Positions 1 to 7,611 of a DNA stretch of 13,622 bases are shown piece after piece (the stretch's first letter is position 1; each line of letters begins with the position of its first letter). Location of the stretch: contig DIJW01000073.1 in the NCBI GenBank assembly GCA_002421475.1, positions 21,020 through 34,641 on the forward strand. Direction: 5' to 3'. A program made the position numbers and the translations under genes. This DNA comes from Thiomicrospira sp. UBA5634. Lineage in GTDB: Bacteria > Pseudomonadota > Gammaproteobacteria > Thiomicrospirales > Thiomicrospiraceae. The notes beneath the pieces were generated by a model. The model had not been told where the DNA came from. It saw only the letters and a list, made by a program, of their open reading frames with translations, and ran no database searches.

Positions 1-545
1 ATGGTGACGTGGCGGATAAAGATCTGTTAATTGAAGAAAATATTGATGAAATTGATTTGTTTGTCGCGGTAACCAATAAAGATGAAGCCAATATTATTTC
101 ATCCATGTTGGCAAAAAAATTAGGTGTCCGACGAGTGATCGCATTGGTTAATAACCAATCGTACATTGAATTGATTCATCTCAATTCCATTGATATCGCA
201 CTTTCTGCCGACCGTATTACCACCAATAACTTGTTACATTACATGCGCCAAGGCGATACGGTTAAAGCTTTCACCTTGCGTCGTGGTGCGGCGGAAGCGA
301 TGGAGGTCATTGTGCATGGCAGTGAAAACTCGTCAAAAATTATCGGCAAACGTTTAATTGACGTTGATTGGCCAAAAGACATTACTATCGGCTGTATTGT
401 GCGCGATAAAGAAGTGTTATTCGCGCATCGAGACTTAGTGATAGAAGCCGAAGACCACGTGATCCTATTCCTAACGGATCGCAGCCGAGCCGCAGAAATT
501 ACCCAAATGTTCTCGCCCGAAGAACGTCGTTCTTGGTTTGGGTAG
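1..545 (+). CDS. trkA: Trk potassium uptake regulatory protein TrkA, C-terminal part (5' end outside window)
   Basis: This is the 3' portion of the cytoplasmic NAD(H)-binding subunit that gates the Trk potassium channel. The reading frame is already open at position 3 (Gly-Asp before the first GTG at 9), so the gene enters from the left and no start is visible. About 180 residues remain of a protein usually near 455. The visible part starts inside the second RCK/TrkA_N Rossmann half (ENIDEIDLFVAVTNKDEANI, then the SSMLAKKLG helix) and continues through the second TrkA_C ligand-binding lobe (LRRGAAEAMEVIVHG; IGKRLIDVDWPKDITIGCIVRD; EDHVILFLTD), ending in FG. These are typical TrkA signatures. 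TrkH follows 17 nt downstream on the same strand, which matches the usual partner and suggests co-transcription. Confidence in the identity is high. The GTG at 9 should not be taken as the start. Confidence 0.95.
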   Translation, partial: GDVADKDLLIEENIDEIDLFVAVTNKDEANIISSMLAKKLGVRRVIALVNNQSYIELIHLNSIDIALSADRITTNNLLHYMRQGDTVKAFTLRRGAAEAMEVIVHGSENSSKIIGKRLIDVDWPKDITIGCIVRDKEVLFAHRDLVIEAEDHVILFLTDRSRAAEITQMFSPEERRSWFG

Positions 546-562
546 TAATAGGACACCAATAG

Positions 563-2014
563 ATGCAAGCTCAAATTATCGTAAAAATTCTTGGCTTATT
601 ACTGATGATTTACAGTATCAGCCTGTTGCCGCCGATTGCTGTTGCGCTGATTTATCAAGATGGTGCATTGGATGCTTTTGTCAGTGCATTAGCGTTGACT
701 TTAATTGTTGGCACAATTCTTTGGTATCCAAATCGCCGACATCGCCGCGAGCTTAAAATTCGCGACGGTTTTATTGTAGTTGTCATGTTCTGGACTGCAC
801 TGGGATTAGTTGGCGCATTGCCGCTAGTACTTGAGGAACAAGTACCGATTTCCATTACAGATGCGATTTTTGAATCCTTTTCCGGCTTAACCACCACCGG
901 TGCTACCATCTTAAGTGGCTTAGATAACATGCCACATGCCATTTTGTGGTATCGCCAACAACTACAATGGTTAGGCGGCATGGGGATTATCGTGTTAGCG
1001 GTAGCCATTTTGCCGATGCTGGGGATCGGTGGTATGCAGTTATACCGTGCGGAAATGCCCGGGCCGGCAAAAGATAATAAGCTGGCGCCGCGTATTTCTG
1101 AAACCGCCAAAACCCTGTGGTTGATTTATTTGGCGCTCACCATTGCTTGCGCAACGGCATATTGGATGGCGGGCATGTCATGGTTTGATGCGATCGGTCA
1201 TAGTTTTTCTACCGTTGCAATTGGCGGGTTTTCTACCCACGATGCCAGTATTGGCTACTTTGACAGTGTTGCGGTAGAAGCGATAGCGATCTTTTTTATG
1301 TTTTTGGCCGGTGCTAACTTTGCGCTACATTTTCGCGCTTTCCGTTCGATTGACGTGAAACCCTACTTATTTGATCCAGAGTTCCGTACTTATACTTTGG
1401 TTTTAGTGATAGGCATCGTCATCAGCAGCAGTTATCTTTATTTTCAAGACGTCTATACCAGTTTTGCTGAAGCATTACGTTATGGGACATTTATGACGGT
1501 ATCCATCTCGACTACGACAGGGTTTGGTAATGCTGACTTTGCGATGTGGCCGGGTTTTTTACCGGTTATGTTGATTTTTATGAGTTTTATCTCTGGCAGT
1601 GCTGGCTCTACCGGCGGTGGTATGAAAGTCATCCGCTTTCTCTTGTTATTTAAACAAGGGGTTCGGGAGGTGCAACGTTTAATGCATCCGAACGCTTTAA
1701 TGCCGGTTAAACTGAATGGCAAAGCGATTTCCGAACGTGTTATGTCATCTGTATGGGGATTTTTTGCGTTATATGTCGCCACCTTTGCGGTGATTTTGCT
1801 GGCACTAATGGCATTAGACATGGATCAAGTAACGGCATTTTCTGCTACCGCAGCCACCCTTAACAACCTCGGTCCCGGATTAGGTGAAGTCGCGGCTAAC
1901 TTTAGTAGCATCAACGATCCGCAAAAGTGGATTTTGACGTTATCCATGTTATTAGGGCGTTTAGAAATTTTCACTTTACTGGTATTACTGACCCGTAGTT
2001 TCTGGCGTGCTTAA
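563..2014 (+). CDS. trkH: Trk system potassium channel/transporter TrkH
   Basis: This is the membrane pore subunit of the Trk K+ uptake system, which works with the TrkA ring. At 483 residues it has normal TrkH length. It has four pore-loop repeats, each with its filter segment visible: SGLTTTGATI (about 107-116), STVAIGGFST (216-225), SISTTTGFGNADF (314-326) and LNNLGPGLGE (433-442). A glycine-rich stretch GSAGSTGGGMKV (345-356) lies in the region expected for the intramembrane gating loop between repeats 3 and 4. An AGGA-type ribosome site around 550-553 lies 9 nt before the ATG at 563. The preceding gene is trkA, 17 nt away, and the next gene starts with GTG immediately after the TAA stop. 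Nothing is missing or truncated. Confidence 0.96.
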   Translation: MQAQIIVKILGLLLMIYSISLLPPIAVALIYQDGALDAFVSALALTLIVGTILWYPNRRHRRELKIRDGFIVVVMFWTALGLVGALPLVLEEQVPISITDAIFESFSGLTTTGATILSGLDNMPHAILWYRQQLQWLGGMGIIVLAVAILPMLGIGGMQLYRAEMPGPAKDNKLAPRISETAKTLWLIYLALTIACATAYWMAGMSWFDAIGHSFSTVAIGGFSTHDASIGYFDSVAVEAIAIFFMFLAGANFALHFRAFRSIDVKPYLFDPEFRTYTLVLVIGIVISSSYLYFQDVYTSFAEALRYGTFMTVSISTTTGFGNADFAMWPGFLPVMLIFMSFISGSAGSTGGGMKVIRFLLLFKQGVREVQRLMHPNALMPVKLNGKAISERVMSSVWGFFALYVATFAVILLALMALDMDQVTAFSATAATLNNLGPGLGEVAANFSSINDPQKWILTLSMLLGRLEIFTLLVLLTRSFWRA

Positions 2015-2599
2015 GTGAATAACCCAACCGACAAATGGAATGAAAAATATTCAACGGCCGAGTTATCAACTCCGGCTGAACCAGCTTGGGTGCTTAAACA
2101 CCATGCTCATCTATTACCGTTACGAGGTAGCGCGCTTGATCTGGCTTGCGGCCTTGGTGGTAATGCTCGTTTTTTGACGCGCTGTGGTTTACACACTCAT
2201 GCGTGGGATATTTCATCTACGGCGTTGCAACTACTGAAAAAATGGGGTCGTGTGCAAAACTGTGTGATCGAAACGAAACTAGTTGATTTAACACCGTCAG
2301 CACTTGTAAACGTGCAATTTGATGTGATCGTAGTAAGCCGTTTTTTAGACCGCACTTTACTACCAGGCCTGGTGCAAGCATTAAAACCGAACGGCCGTTT
2401 GTTTTATCAAACTTTTTTAGCCCCCGTACAACAACATGCACCGCAAAATCCTGATTTTTATATCCGGTCGGGTGAGTATCAGCACTATTGGGCAAATGAT
2501 TTGAGCTGTGATGTGTACGGTGAAGGCTGGTTAAATGAGAGCATTCATCAACCTAAACAGCGTTATGCTTGGTATATCGGACGTAAAGCTTGTAGGTAA
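2015..2599 (+). CDS. Class I SAM-dependent methyltransferase, TehB-like, substrate unknown
   Basis: This is a 194-residue Rossmann-fold methyltransferase. Motif I is ALDLACGLGGNARFL (about 40-54), with an acidic post-I residue in AWDIS (63-67). The strand FDVIVVSRFLDRTLLPGL (102-119) and the ALKPNGRLFYQTF segment (122-134) follow the usual class I order. The N-terminal WNEKY pattern resembles the TehB/YcdC-like small methyltransferases. The substrate cannot be read from the sequence. The GTG at 2015 follows the trkH TAA (2012-2014) with no gap and has no good ribosome site, so translation is probably coupled to trkH. The gene ends 18 nt from the convergent ccoS stop. The iterated palindrome at 2362-2373 lies inside it and encodes PGLV. 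A link to potassium uptake is suggested only by position. Confidence 0.85.
   Translation: MNNPTDKWNEKYSTAELSTPAEPAWVLKHHAHLLPLRGSALDLACGLGGNARFLTRCGLHTHAWDISSTALQLLKKWGRVQNCVIETKLVDLTPSALVNVQFDVIVVSRFLDRTLLPGLVQALKPNGRLFYQTFLAPVQQHAPQNPDFYIRSGEYQHYWANDLSCDVYGEGWLNESIHQPKQRYAWYIGRKACR
2362..2373. repeat. Iterated palindrome ACCAGGCCTGGT, copy 1 (in methyltransferase gene)
   Basis: This is an exact 12-bp palindrome. Read on the + strand, the shared word CCAGGCCTGGTG spans 2363-2374 and is in frame, encoding Pro-Gly-Leu-Val. It contains an AGGCCT core and two overlapping CCWGG sites. Three further exact copies of the 12-mer lie elsewhere in the window. Confidence 0.8.
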
Positions 2600-2617
2600 A
2601 CTTCGCTGGTTGATCCA

Positions 2618-2851
2618 TTACTTATTACTGACGGCTTCCGATTTTTGTTCATCATTAGGAATGAGTTTGTCCGCACTGTTTGCGGTTTTAGCCGAAGGCG
2701 TTTCAGGGGCATCATCTTCTAATAAAATGCGATGCGCCGCACCATCCAAGTCATCAAACTGGCCTTTTTTGGCCATCCAAATAAACATCGCCACCACCAA
2801 ACTGCCGACAATTAATACCAATGGAATCGTGATATAAATTATTTCCATCAT
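2618..2851 (-). CDS. ccoS: cbb3-type cytochrome oxidase assembly protein CcoS
   Basis: CcoS is a small single-span membrane protein needed for cofactor insertion and maturation of cbb3 oxidase. At 77 residues it is at the long end for the family. The N-terminal membrane helix (IIYITIPLVLIVGSLVVAMFIW, about 4-25) is followed directly by the diagnostic motif KKGQFDDLDGAAHRILLEDD (about 28-47), which is the CcoS signature. The remaining tail is hydrophilic and poorly conserved. The ATG (2851-2849) overlaps the TGA of ccoI (2850-2848) in an ATGA arrangement, so the two are almost certainly translationally coupled. A second ATG follows at once (2848), giving an alternative start one codon later. 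It is the last gene of the - strand cco block and converges on the methyltransferase gene. Confidence 0.95.
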   Translation of the reverse strand: MMEIIYITIPLVLIVGSLVVAMFIWMAKKGQFDDLDGAAHRILLEDDAPETPSAKTANSADKLIPNDEQKSEAVSNK

Positions 2852-5328
2852 TGACCTCGTTTGTTGACTTGTGCCGCACGTTTTAAATAAAAACGCCGAA
2901 TACGCATGGCATTCAAAATCACCACTAAACCACTCAACGGCATAGTAATCGCCGCTATTAAAGGTGTTAATATCGCCGCCATTGCTAACGGCACCATCGT
3001 GACATTATAGGCAATCGAAATATTGATATTCTGTTTTACCGTGCGCAATGTACGCGCGGACAAATCCAACGCCGTATCAATCGCCAATAACTCATTATTA
3101 AGCAACACAATGTCCGCCGAGTCCATTGATACGTCTGTACCGCCACCTAAAGCAAAGCCTACTTGGGCGCGCGCCAGCGCGGGGGCATCATTTACACCGT
3201 CACCCACCATTGCCACTTTTTGCCCTTGAGCTTGTAACTGGCGAATCACATCACTTTTATCTTCCGGTAACACTTCCGCAATAACATCTATACCGCCCAA
3301 TTGATCCGCCACCGCTTGCGCCACTGCATAACGATCCCCACTCAGCAGGGTAATTTTTTTGCCGCGTGCGCGCAACCTTTCAATTAAAGCCTTGGCATCC
3401 TCGCGTAGCTCATCTTCTAAAAATAAAACGCCGATTACCTGATCATTTTGCGCAACCCATACACTGGTGCGACCTAACTTCGCCTGCTCCGCTTCGATGT
3501 GCAACATCTGTGCTGGGAAGTTGATTGCAAAACTTGATAACCAATTAGTTGTACCAATTCGAATCCAATCACCGTCGATTTGCGCGCTGACGCCGCGCCC
3601 TGACTCGGCTTTAAAGTTTTCGATCTGAATGGGCTGTTGCCGCCAATCAGGATCATGTTCCGTCACGGTGTGTACAATCGCACGCGCCAAACTATGCTCA
3701 GATTTTTGTTCAATATGTGCAATGCGCCGCATCCATTCTGCTTCCACCAGGCCTGGTGCCCAAGCCTGGTCAACCCATTTCATGCGCCCTTTGGTTAAGG
3801 TGCCGGTTTTATCAAATACAAAATGATCCAATTCATTCAGCATTTCTAATACAACACCGTTTTTTACCAAAATACCATTACGCGCCGACACACCGGCGGC
3901 CACCGCCATCGCCATCGGTGTGGCTAATCCTAACGCACACGGGCAGGTAATAATCAGCACCGCTGTTCCCGCCATAACTGCGACCTCAATACCGCTTTGC
4001 CAGAACCAAAACGCAAACGCAATAGCGGCAAGGGTTAAGGTGACCGTAACAAACCACGGCATAATTTTTTCTGCGGTACATTGAATAGTGGCTTTTGAAC
4101 CCTGCGCATCTTCAACCAAATGGATAATACGACCAAGGCGTGTATTCTCAAGCGTGGTTTGCACCTCAATAATCAGCGAACCATCTAAGTTAAACGTGCC
4201 GGCCGAGACACTGCTGCCAACTTGTTTATATACTTCGCGCGACTCGCCGCTAAGCATGGATTCGTTAACGTTACCCATTCCCTCAACCACTACACCATCA
4301 ACCGGAAACTTATCCCCCGGTTTGACCAACACGCAATCGCGTGCTTTCAATAAACGTACCGGCACAATTTCTTCGTGTTTTTCAAACCATTTTCGCGCTA
4401 CTTTAGGCTGCAAATCCATTAAACGTCGAGTGGCATCCAACGCTTTGTTTTTTGAAATGGCCTCTAAATATCGGCCAACCAATAACAAAAACGTCAGGTC
4501 AATCACAGTGCCAAAAAACGCTTCACCGTATTCATGCGGATTAAACATGACCCACACGGAATACAAGAAGGTGGTTAATAACCCAAGGCTGATCGAAAAA
4601 TCCATTCCGACGGTGCGTGCTTTAATGCTATTCCACGCGCCTTTAAAAAAGGGTTGTGCCGAATAGATCAGGGTGACCCCGGCAAGTAAAAACAGTACCA
4701 AATAAAAATACGAGCGATATTCTTCATCATATTTCGCACCGGTATACAACGCGACCGAAAACCACATGGAGTTCATCAATGCAAAACCGGCAAAACCTAA
4801 CCGATAAAGCAGGTCACGGTTAGCTTTACGATAGGCTTGCTCACTTTCTTCTGCATCGTAGGGTTTAGCGTCATAACCAATCTGGTTTAAACGCTCAATG
4901 ATTTGCGATAGCTTGACAACTGAGTTGTCCCAACGGACTTTGATTTGTTTGTTGGTAAAGTTCACATTGGCATGCAGAATCCCATCCATCTTTGCCAAGG
5001 TATGCTCAATTAACCAAATACAGGCGGCACAATGAATCGCATCCGACATCAACGTAATACTGCGCTGAGTACCGAGATCGGTCACATACTGCGATTGAAC
5101 TTCATCATAATCATAGAATTCGGCATCTTTGGATGCCAAGGGTGGGGGGCTTAATGGCCGCTCCCCTTGAGGGGAGAGCTTATAAAAACTTTCTAATCCA
5201 GCTTGGTGAATAACCTCGCAAACCGAGGCGCAACCATGGCAGCAAAATGCGTGCGACTGACCTTTAATTTGTTTATCAATGCGCTCAGCTGGCGCGATAT
5301 TTTGACCGCAATGATAACAAGATGTCAT
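2848..5328 (-). CDS. ccoI: Copper-translocating P-type ATPase CcoI (FixI)
   Basis: CcoI is a P1B-type ATPase that moves copper across the inner membrane for CuB insertion into CcoN. I place the start at the ATG at 5328 (826 residues), 4 nt past the ccoH stop. This begins MTSCYHCG, as expected for CcoI. The open frame extends to 5400, but that extension overlaps ccoH. Visible features: CxxC (C4, C7) and CCHGC (29-33), forming the N-terminal metal domain; an HMA-like domain with CAAC (100-103); actuator SGES (360-363); ion-binding CPC (462-464); phosphorylation motif DKTGT (506-510); GDGVND (709-714); a late transmembrane Tyr-Asn pair (774-775) and MPLSG (796-800). Oddities are SEHS (543-546) where P1B ATPases normally have SEHP, and Gly for the second Ser of the usual MxxSS. 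Copper transport for cbb3 is strongly supported by ccoH and ccoS on either side. Confidence 0.96.
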   Translation of the reverse strand: MTSCYHCGQNIAPAERIDKQIKGQSHAFCCHGCASVCEVIHQAGLESFYKLSPQGERPLSPPPLASKDAEFYDYDEVQSQYVTDLGTQRSITLMSDAIHCAACIWLIEHTLAKMDGILHANVNFTNKQIKVRWDNSVVKLSQIIERLNQIGYDAKPYDAEESEQAYRKANRDLLYRLGFAGFALMNSMWFSVALYTGAKYDEEYRSYFYLVLFLLAGVTLIYSAQPFFKGAWNSIKARTVGMDFSISLGLLTTFLYSVWVMFNPHEYGEAFFGTVIDLTFLLLVGRYLEAISKNKALDATRRLMDLQPKVARKWFEKHEEIVPVRLLKARDCVLVKPGDKFPVDGVVVEGMGNVNESMLSGESREVYKQVGSSVSAGTFNLDGSLIIEVQTTLENTRLGRIIHLVEDAQGSKATIQCTAEKIMPWFVTVTLTLAAIAFAFWFWQSGIEVAVMAGTAVLIITCPCALGLATPMAMAVAAGVSARNGILVKNGVVLEMLNELDHFVFDKTGTLTKGRMKWVDQAWAPGLVEAEWMRRIAHIEQKSEHSLARAIVHTVTEHDPDWRQQPIQIENFKAESGRGVSAQIDGDWIRIGTTNWLSSFAINFPAQMLHIEAEQAKLGRTSVWVAQNDQVIGVLFLEDELREDAKALIERLRARGKKITLLSGDRYAVAQAVADQLGGIDVIAEVLPEDKSDVIRQLQAQGQKVAMVGDGVNDAPALARAQVGFALGGGTDVSMDSADIVLLNNELLAIDTALDLSARTLRTVKQNINISIAYNVTMVPLAMAAILTPLIAAITMPLSGLVVILNAMRIRRFYLKRAAQVNKRGQ
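3745..3758. repeat. Iterated palindrome ACCAGGCCTGGT, copy 2 (in ccoI)
   Basis: The palindrome here extends to 14 bp (CACCAGGCCTGGTG). Read on the ccoI strand, CCAGGCCTGGTG is in frame and again encodes Pro-Gly-Leu-Val (APGLVEAEW in the protein). A degenerate relative with the core AAGCCTGGT follows within a few bases at about 3762-3770. Confidence 0.8.
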
Positions 5329-5332
5329 ACAA

Positions 5333-5854
5333 TCACTCAGCATCCTGAACCATAATTGAACGGCCAACACTGTACTTGTTTTCGCCTTGAACCACTTCAA
5401 GAATCACATCCCACTTGCCTTTTAACGGCAGTGAAAAATCTGCTTTATACTGTCCGACTTCACCGGTAGAAGCCAACTCAACCGAACCATCTTGATGACG
5501 ATCCGAAGGGCGATAATAGTAAAGTGTCGCACTATCAACATTAAAAACACGGTTGTCTTTATCTAACACGCTTAAACTAATCGTATCGGATTTAGACTCG
5601 GTCATAATCGGCAGATCAACGTTGAGTTGCCAGCCCATTTTGTCCATTTCAATACGTTTAGCCATAATGGCTGCATGATTTTTACCGCGTTCATAATAAT
5701 CATCGACCACCAGGCCTGGATTAGTCACCACCGCCATACTGACCATAAAAAAGTTAACCATTAATACTGTTAAAACAATGGCAAACCAAAAGATGACCAG
5801 TGGGTTTTTCCATGCCACACTCCAGTCACGTTTATCCATTTTTTGTTCGCTCAC
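5333..5854 (-). CDS. ccoH: cbb3 oxidase accessory protein CcoH (FixH family)
   Basis: CcoH is a single-span membrane protein that associates with cbb3 oxidase and is needed for its stable assembly alongside CcoI. It has 173 residues from the GTG at 5854. I prefer this start because a perfect AAGGAG lies 6 nt upstream (5866-5861). The open frame continues to a GTG at 5878, but the ribosome site lies inside that extension. The transmembrane helix is about residues 18-43 ([20 protein letters not shown] then VSMAVV). It is followed by the FixH hallmark [14 protein letters not shown] (about 45-58) and a periplasmic beta-rich domain ending [12 protein letters not shown]. The stop is 4 nt from the ccoI start. 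A copy of the iterated palindrome encodes the PGLV of the hallmark. Function is assigned from family and context. Confidence 0.92.
   Translation of the reverse strand: MSEQKMDKRDWSVAWKNPLVIFWFAIVLTVLMVNFFMVSMAVVTNPGLVVDDYYERGKNHAAIMAKRIEMDKMGWQLNVDLPIMTESKSDTISLSVLDKDNRVFNVDSATLYYYRPSDRHQDGSVELASTGEVGQYKADFSLPLKGKWDVILEVVQGENKYSVGRSIMVQDAE
5708..5719. repeat. Iterated palindrome CCAGGCCTGG, copy 3 (in ccoH)
   Basis: On the ccoH strand the word CCAGGCCTGGTG is exact and in frame, encoding Pro-Gly-Leu-Val. The palindromic core here is the 10-mer at 5710-5719, because the flanking base is T rather than A on one side. Confidence 0.78.
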
Positions 5855-5860
5855 TTTATG

Positions 5861-5866
5861 CTCCTT
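5861..5866 (-). promoter_or_regulatory. Shine-Dalgarno AAGGAG that fixes the ccoH start
   Basis: A full AAGGAG sits 6 nt before the GTG at 5854 and lies downstream of the alternative GTG at 5878. This makes 5854 the much better start. Confidence 0.75.
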
Positions 5867-5918
5867 ACAGCTATCCACAGGGCTTAATACTTGTCACACT
5901 GTGGATTATTGAAACAAC

Positions 5919-5935
5919 AGCCCTCTAAAAGGGCT
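5919..5935. repeat. Inverted repeat AGCCCT-N5-AGGGCT between ccoG and ccoH
   Basis: This is a perfect 6-bp stem with a 5-nt loop. On the - strand it is not followed by a good T-run, so it is a weak terminator for ccoG. Its position over the start of transcription predicted from the TATAAT at 5944-5939 would also suit an operator or a 5'-end hairpin. Confidence 0.45.
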
Positions 5936-5938
5936 CTC

Positions 5939-5966
5939 ATTATAACGCAGCCAATCTCACTGCCAT
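5939..5966 (-). promoter_or_regulatory. Candidate internal promoter for ccoHIS
   Basis: On the - strand a perfect TATAAT (5944-5939) is preceded, after a 16-nt spacer, by ATGGCA (5966-5961), which matches the sigma-70 -35 consensus at 4 of 6 bases. It lies just past the ccoG stop and about 85 nt before the ccoH start. The predicted start of transcription is near 5932, at the edge of the dyad at 5919-5935. This is a by-eye prediction. Confidence 0.4.
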
Positions 5967-7433
5967 TTATCTTTTCGGACCATGGAATACACTTGTATAA
6001 CGATCTACAATCTGCGGGTTATTTAAGTCTGTAACCATAATTTCAATTGGTGTACTTTCTAAGGTGAGTTTATTGCGAGGTATACGCACCAACAACCCTA
6101 CAGAACCGACATTACCCGGTTCAACGTCCGCGACACGATCTGCGATAAAAATCAAATCATTATGCCCTGTTACCGTAACTTGGGCATGCATCACCGATTC
6201 GGATTTATTCACAATTTTTACCGTATATTTATTTTGTACACTGCCATCACTCATTTGAACAAATAAGGGAGCACGCTCTTTCAACACAGTCACTTCAATA
6301 GGTGACATGGTTGCTAACCCCCAAATCATTGCGGCTGCCGCAAACGTCATAATAGAGGTATAAACCAAAACACGCGGACGACGCCAGATTGGCGGCAATT
6401 CTTTACCGGCAAACTCATTAATCGCCGCATATCGAATCAGCCCTTTGGGTTTACTGATTTTTTCCATGATTTCGTCACACGCATCAATACATAAACCACA
6501 GGTTATACAACCAAACTGCTGTCCCAAACGTATATCTACCCCGGTTGGGCAAACATCAACACACATACGGCAGTCAATACAATCGCCCAACTCCGGCGTT
6601 TCTTCACCCGGTTTAGGGCGTTTAGCACGACCGCGAGGTTCGCCGCGATCACGATCATAAGTCGGCATCACCGTTTCAGTATCAGTCATTGCACCCTGAA
6701 TACGCGAGTAAGGACAAAAACCCATACACACTTGTTCACGCATAAAACCGGCCGTGAGGTAAGTTAAGCCGGCCAGCACCGCAATCGTCATACCCTCATA
6801 GTAACCGAGTTCAAAGTTAACTAATCGTGCCCATAATTGGAATGAATCGACAAAGTAGGCAACGAAACTAAACCCTGTCATAAAAGCTATAAATAACCAA
6901 GCAAGATGCTTCGGTAATTTTATCTTTACCTTTTGCCAACTCATCGGTTCAGCATCTAACTTAATACGTTTACCAGGCTTGCCTTCGAACTTTTCTTCTA
7001 ACCAAGTGAAAACGTCAACCCAAACCGTGTGGAAACAAAAATATCCACACCAAACCCGACCGGCAATGGCTGTTGAAGCCGCTAACAGCAAGGCAAAAAA
7101 TAATAAAATCATTGCCAGCATCCAAATGTCTTGCGGCAAAATTGTCAAACCAAAGATATGAAACTGACGATTAGTTAGATCCCATAAAATAGCTTGATTG
7201 CCGTTCCAGCGTAAGTAAGGGCCAACAAATAAGATGATCCAAATTGAAGCAACTAACCACTTAAAAGTGCGAAACTTACCGGCAATACGTTTTGCATGAA
7301 TCGTACCCCCAGCATGCACGGGCAAAATTTCTACTCCGATGTCATCCAAGGTTTTTGAATGCACCGTCACGTCATCAAGAACTGAACCCGTATGAATTTT
7401 TGGTCGATAAGCTTCTTTTTTACTGTCTGACAT
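5967..7433 (-). CDS. ccoG: cbb3 oxidase assembly factor CcoG (RdxA/FixG), membrane Fe-S protein
   Basis: CcoG is a polytopic membrane protein with two ferredoxin-like clusters. The family is needed for cbb3 biogenesis and is implicated in reducing Cu(II) before delivery. I choose the ATG at 7433 (488 residues): an AAGGA (7445-7441) is 7 nt upstream, whereas the ATG at 7439 is only 1 nt from it. There are membrane helices near 60-75, 95-125, 175-197, 215-230 and 356-375. Cysteine motifs are CxxxC in VWCGYFCFHTVW (C129, C133) and CxxxCP in VCMGFCPYSR (C236, C240). Two 4Fe-4S sets follow: CIDCRMCVDVCP (C285, C288, C291, C295) and CITCGLCIDAC (C309, C312, C315, C319). A C-terminal beta domain (FixG C) follows. 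The first CxxxC is followed by Phe-His instead of the Pro-Gln seen in many relatives. ccoH lies downstream and the ccoNOQP set upstream. Confidence 0.96.
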   Translation of the reverse strand: MSDSKKEAYRPKIHTGSVLDDVTVHSKTLDDIGVEILPVHAGGTIHAKRIAGKFRTFKWLVASIWIILFVGPYLRWNGNQAILWDLTNRQFHIFGLTILPQDIWMLAMILLFFALLLAASTAIAGRVWCGYFCFHTVWVDVFTWLEEKFEGKPGKRIKLDAEPMSWQKVKIKLPKHLAWLFIAFMTGFSFVAYFVDSFQLWARLVNFELGYYEGMTIAVLAGLTYLTAGFMREQVCMGFCPYSRIQGAMTDTETVMPTYDRDRGEPRGRAKRPKPGEETPELGDCIDCRMCVDVCPTGVDIRLGQQFGCITCGLCIDACDEIMEKISKPKGLIRYAAINEFAGKELPPIWRRPRVLVYTSIMTFAAAAMIWGLATMSPIEVTVLKERAPLFVQMSDGSVQNKYTVKIVNKSESVMHAQVTVTGHNDLIFIADRVADVEPGNVGSVGLLVRIPRNKLTLESTPIEIMVTDLNNPQIVDRYTSVFHGPKR

Positions 7434-7440
7434 GCTCATA

Positions 7441-7445
7441 TCCTT
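7441..7445 (-). promoter_or_regulatory. Shine-Dalgarno AAGGA that fixes the ccoG start
   Basis: AAGGA lies 1 nt before the ATG at 7439 but 7 nt before the ATG at 7433. The second ATG is therefore the likely initiator, shortening the protein by two residues. Confidence 0.65.
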
Positions 7446-7501
7446 TTTGGAATAACTACATTGTTTGCACTACCTTTGTAGCACATCCTTTTCTTCGCTT
7501 A

Positions 7502-7546
7502 ATTGTAGAGAGATTTAGTGGCAAGGGTTTCGATTATTTTTATCAA
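7502..7546 (-). promoter_or_regulatory. Possible ccoG promoter with a degenerate FNR-like half-palindrome
   Basis: On the - strand TACAAT (7507-7502) is a 5/6 match to a -10 element. Upstream, TTGAT-AAAA-ATAAT (7546-7533) matches the FNR box TTGAT-N4-ATCAA at 8 of 10 positions, with one perfect half-site. Its centre falls near -44.5, three bases from the usual class II position, and no -35 element is convincing. The terminator at 7554-7594 just upstream means ccoG needs its own promoter somewhere here. Confidence 0.3.
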
Positions 7547-7553
7547 CATATAT

Positions 7554-7594
7554 AAATAAAAATAGGCCTAACACCGTTAGACCTATTTTTATTT
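7554..7594 (-). terminator. Strong intrinsic terminator after the small membrane peptide gene
   Basis: The arms at 7554-7572 and 7576-7594 are 19 bp long with a 3-nt loop and one wobble or mismatch (AGGCCTAAC against GTTAGACCT). The AT-rich outer part supplies the T-tract (CCTATTTTTATTTATATA on the - strand). It starts 18 nt beyond the peptide stop codon. The symmetric A/T flanks mean it could also work on the + strand. Confidence 0.85.
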
Positions 7595-7611
7595 ACATTC
7601 ACGCCATTAAA

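Noticed and set aside
2600..2617. Terminator in the gap between the convergent methyltransferase and ccoS genes
   Set aside because: Only 18 nt separate the stops and I find no stem with a T-tract there or just inside the ends.
4088..4666. 192-codon + strand open frame inside ccoI
   Set aside because: It is antisense to a strongly conserved ATPase region. The translation is Ser/Pro/Thr-rich with no domain, as expected of a shadow frame.
5329..5400. N-terminal extension of ccoI upstream of 5328
   Set aside because: It overlaps the end of ccoH, has no ribosome site and does not resemble CcoI. The ATG at 5328 gives the expected Cys-rich N-terminus.
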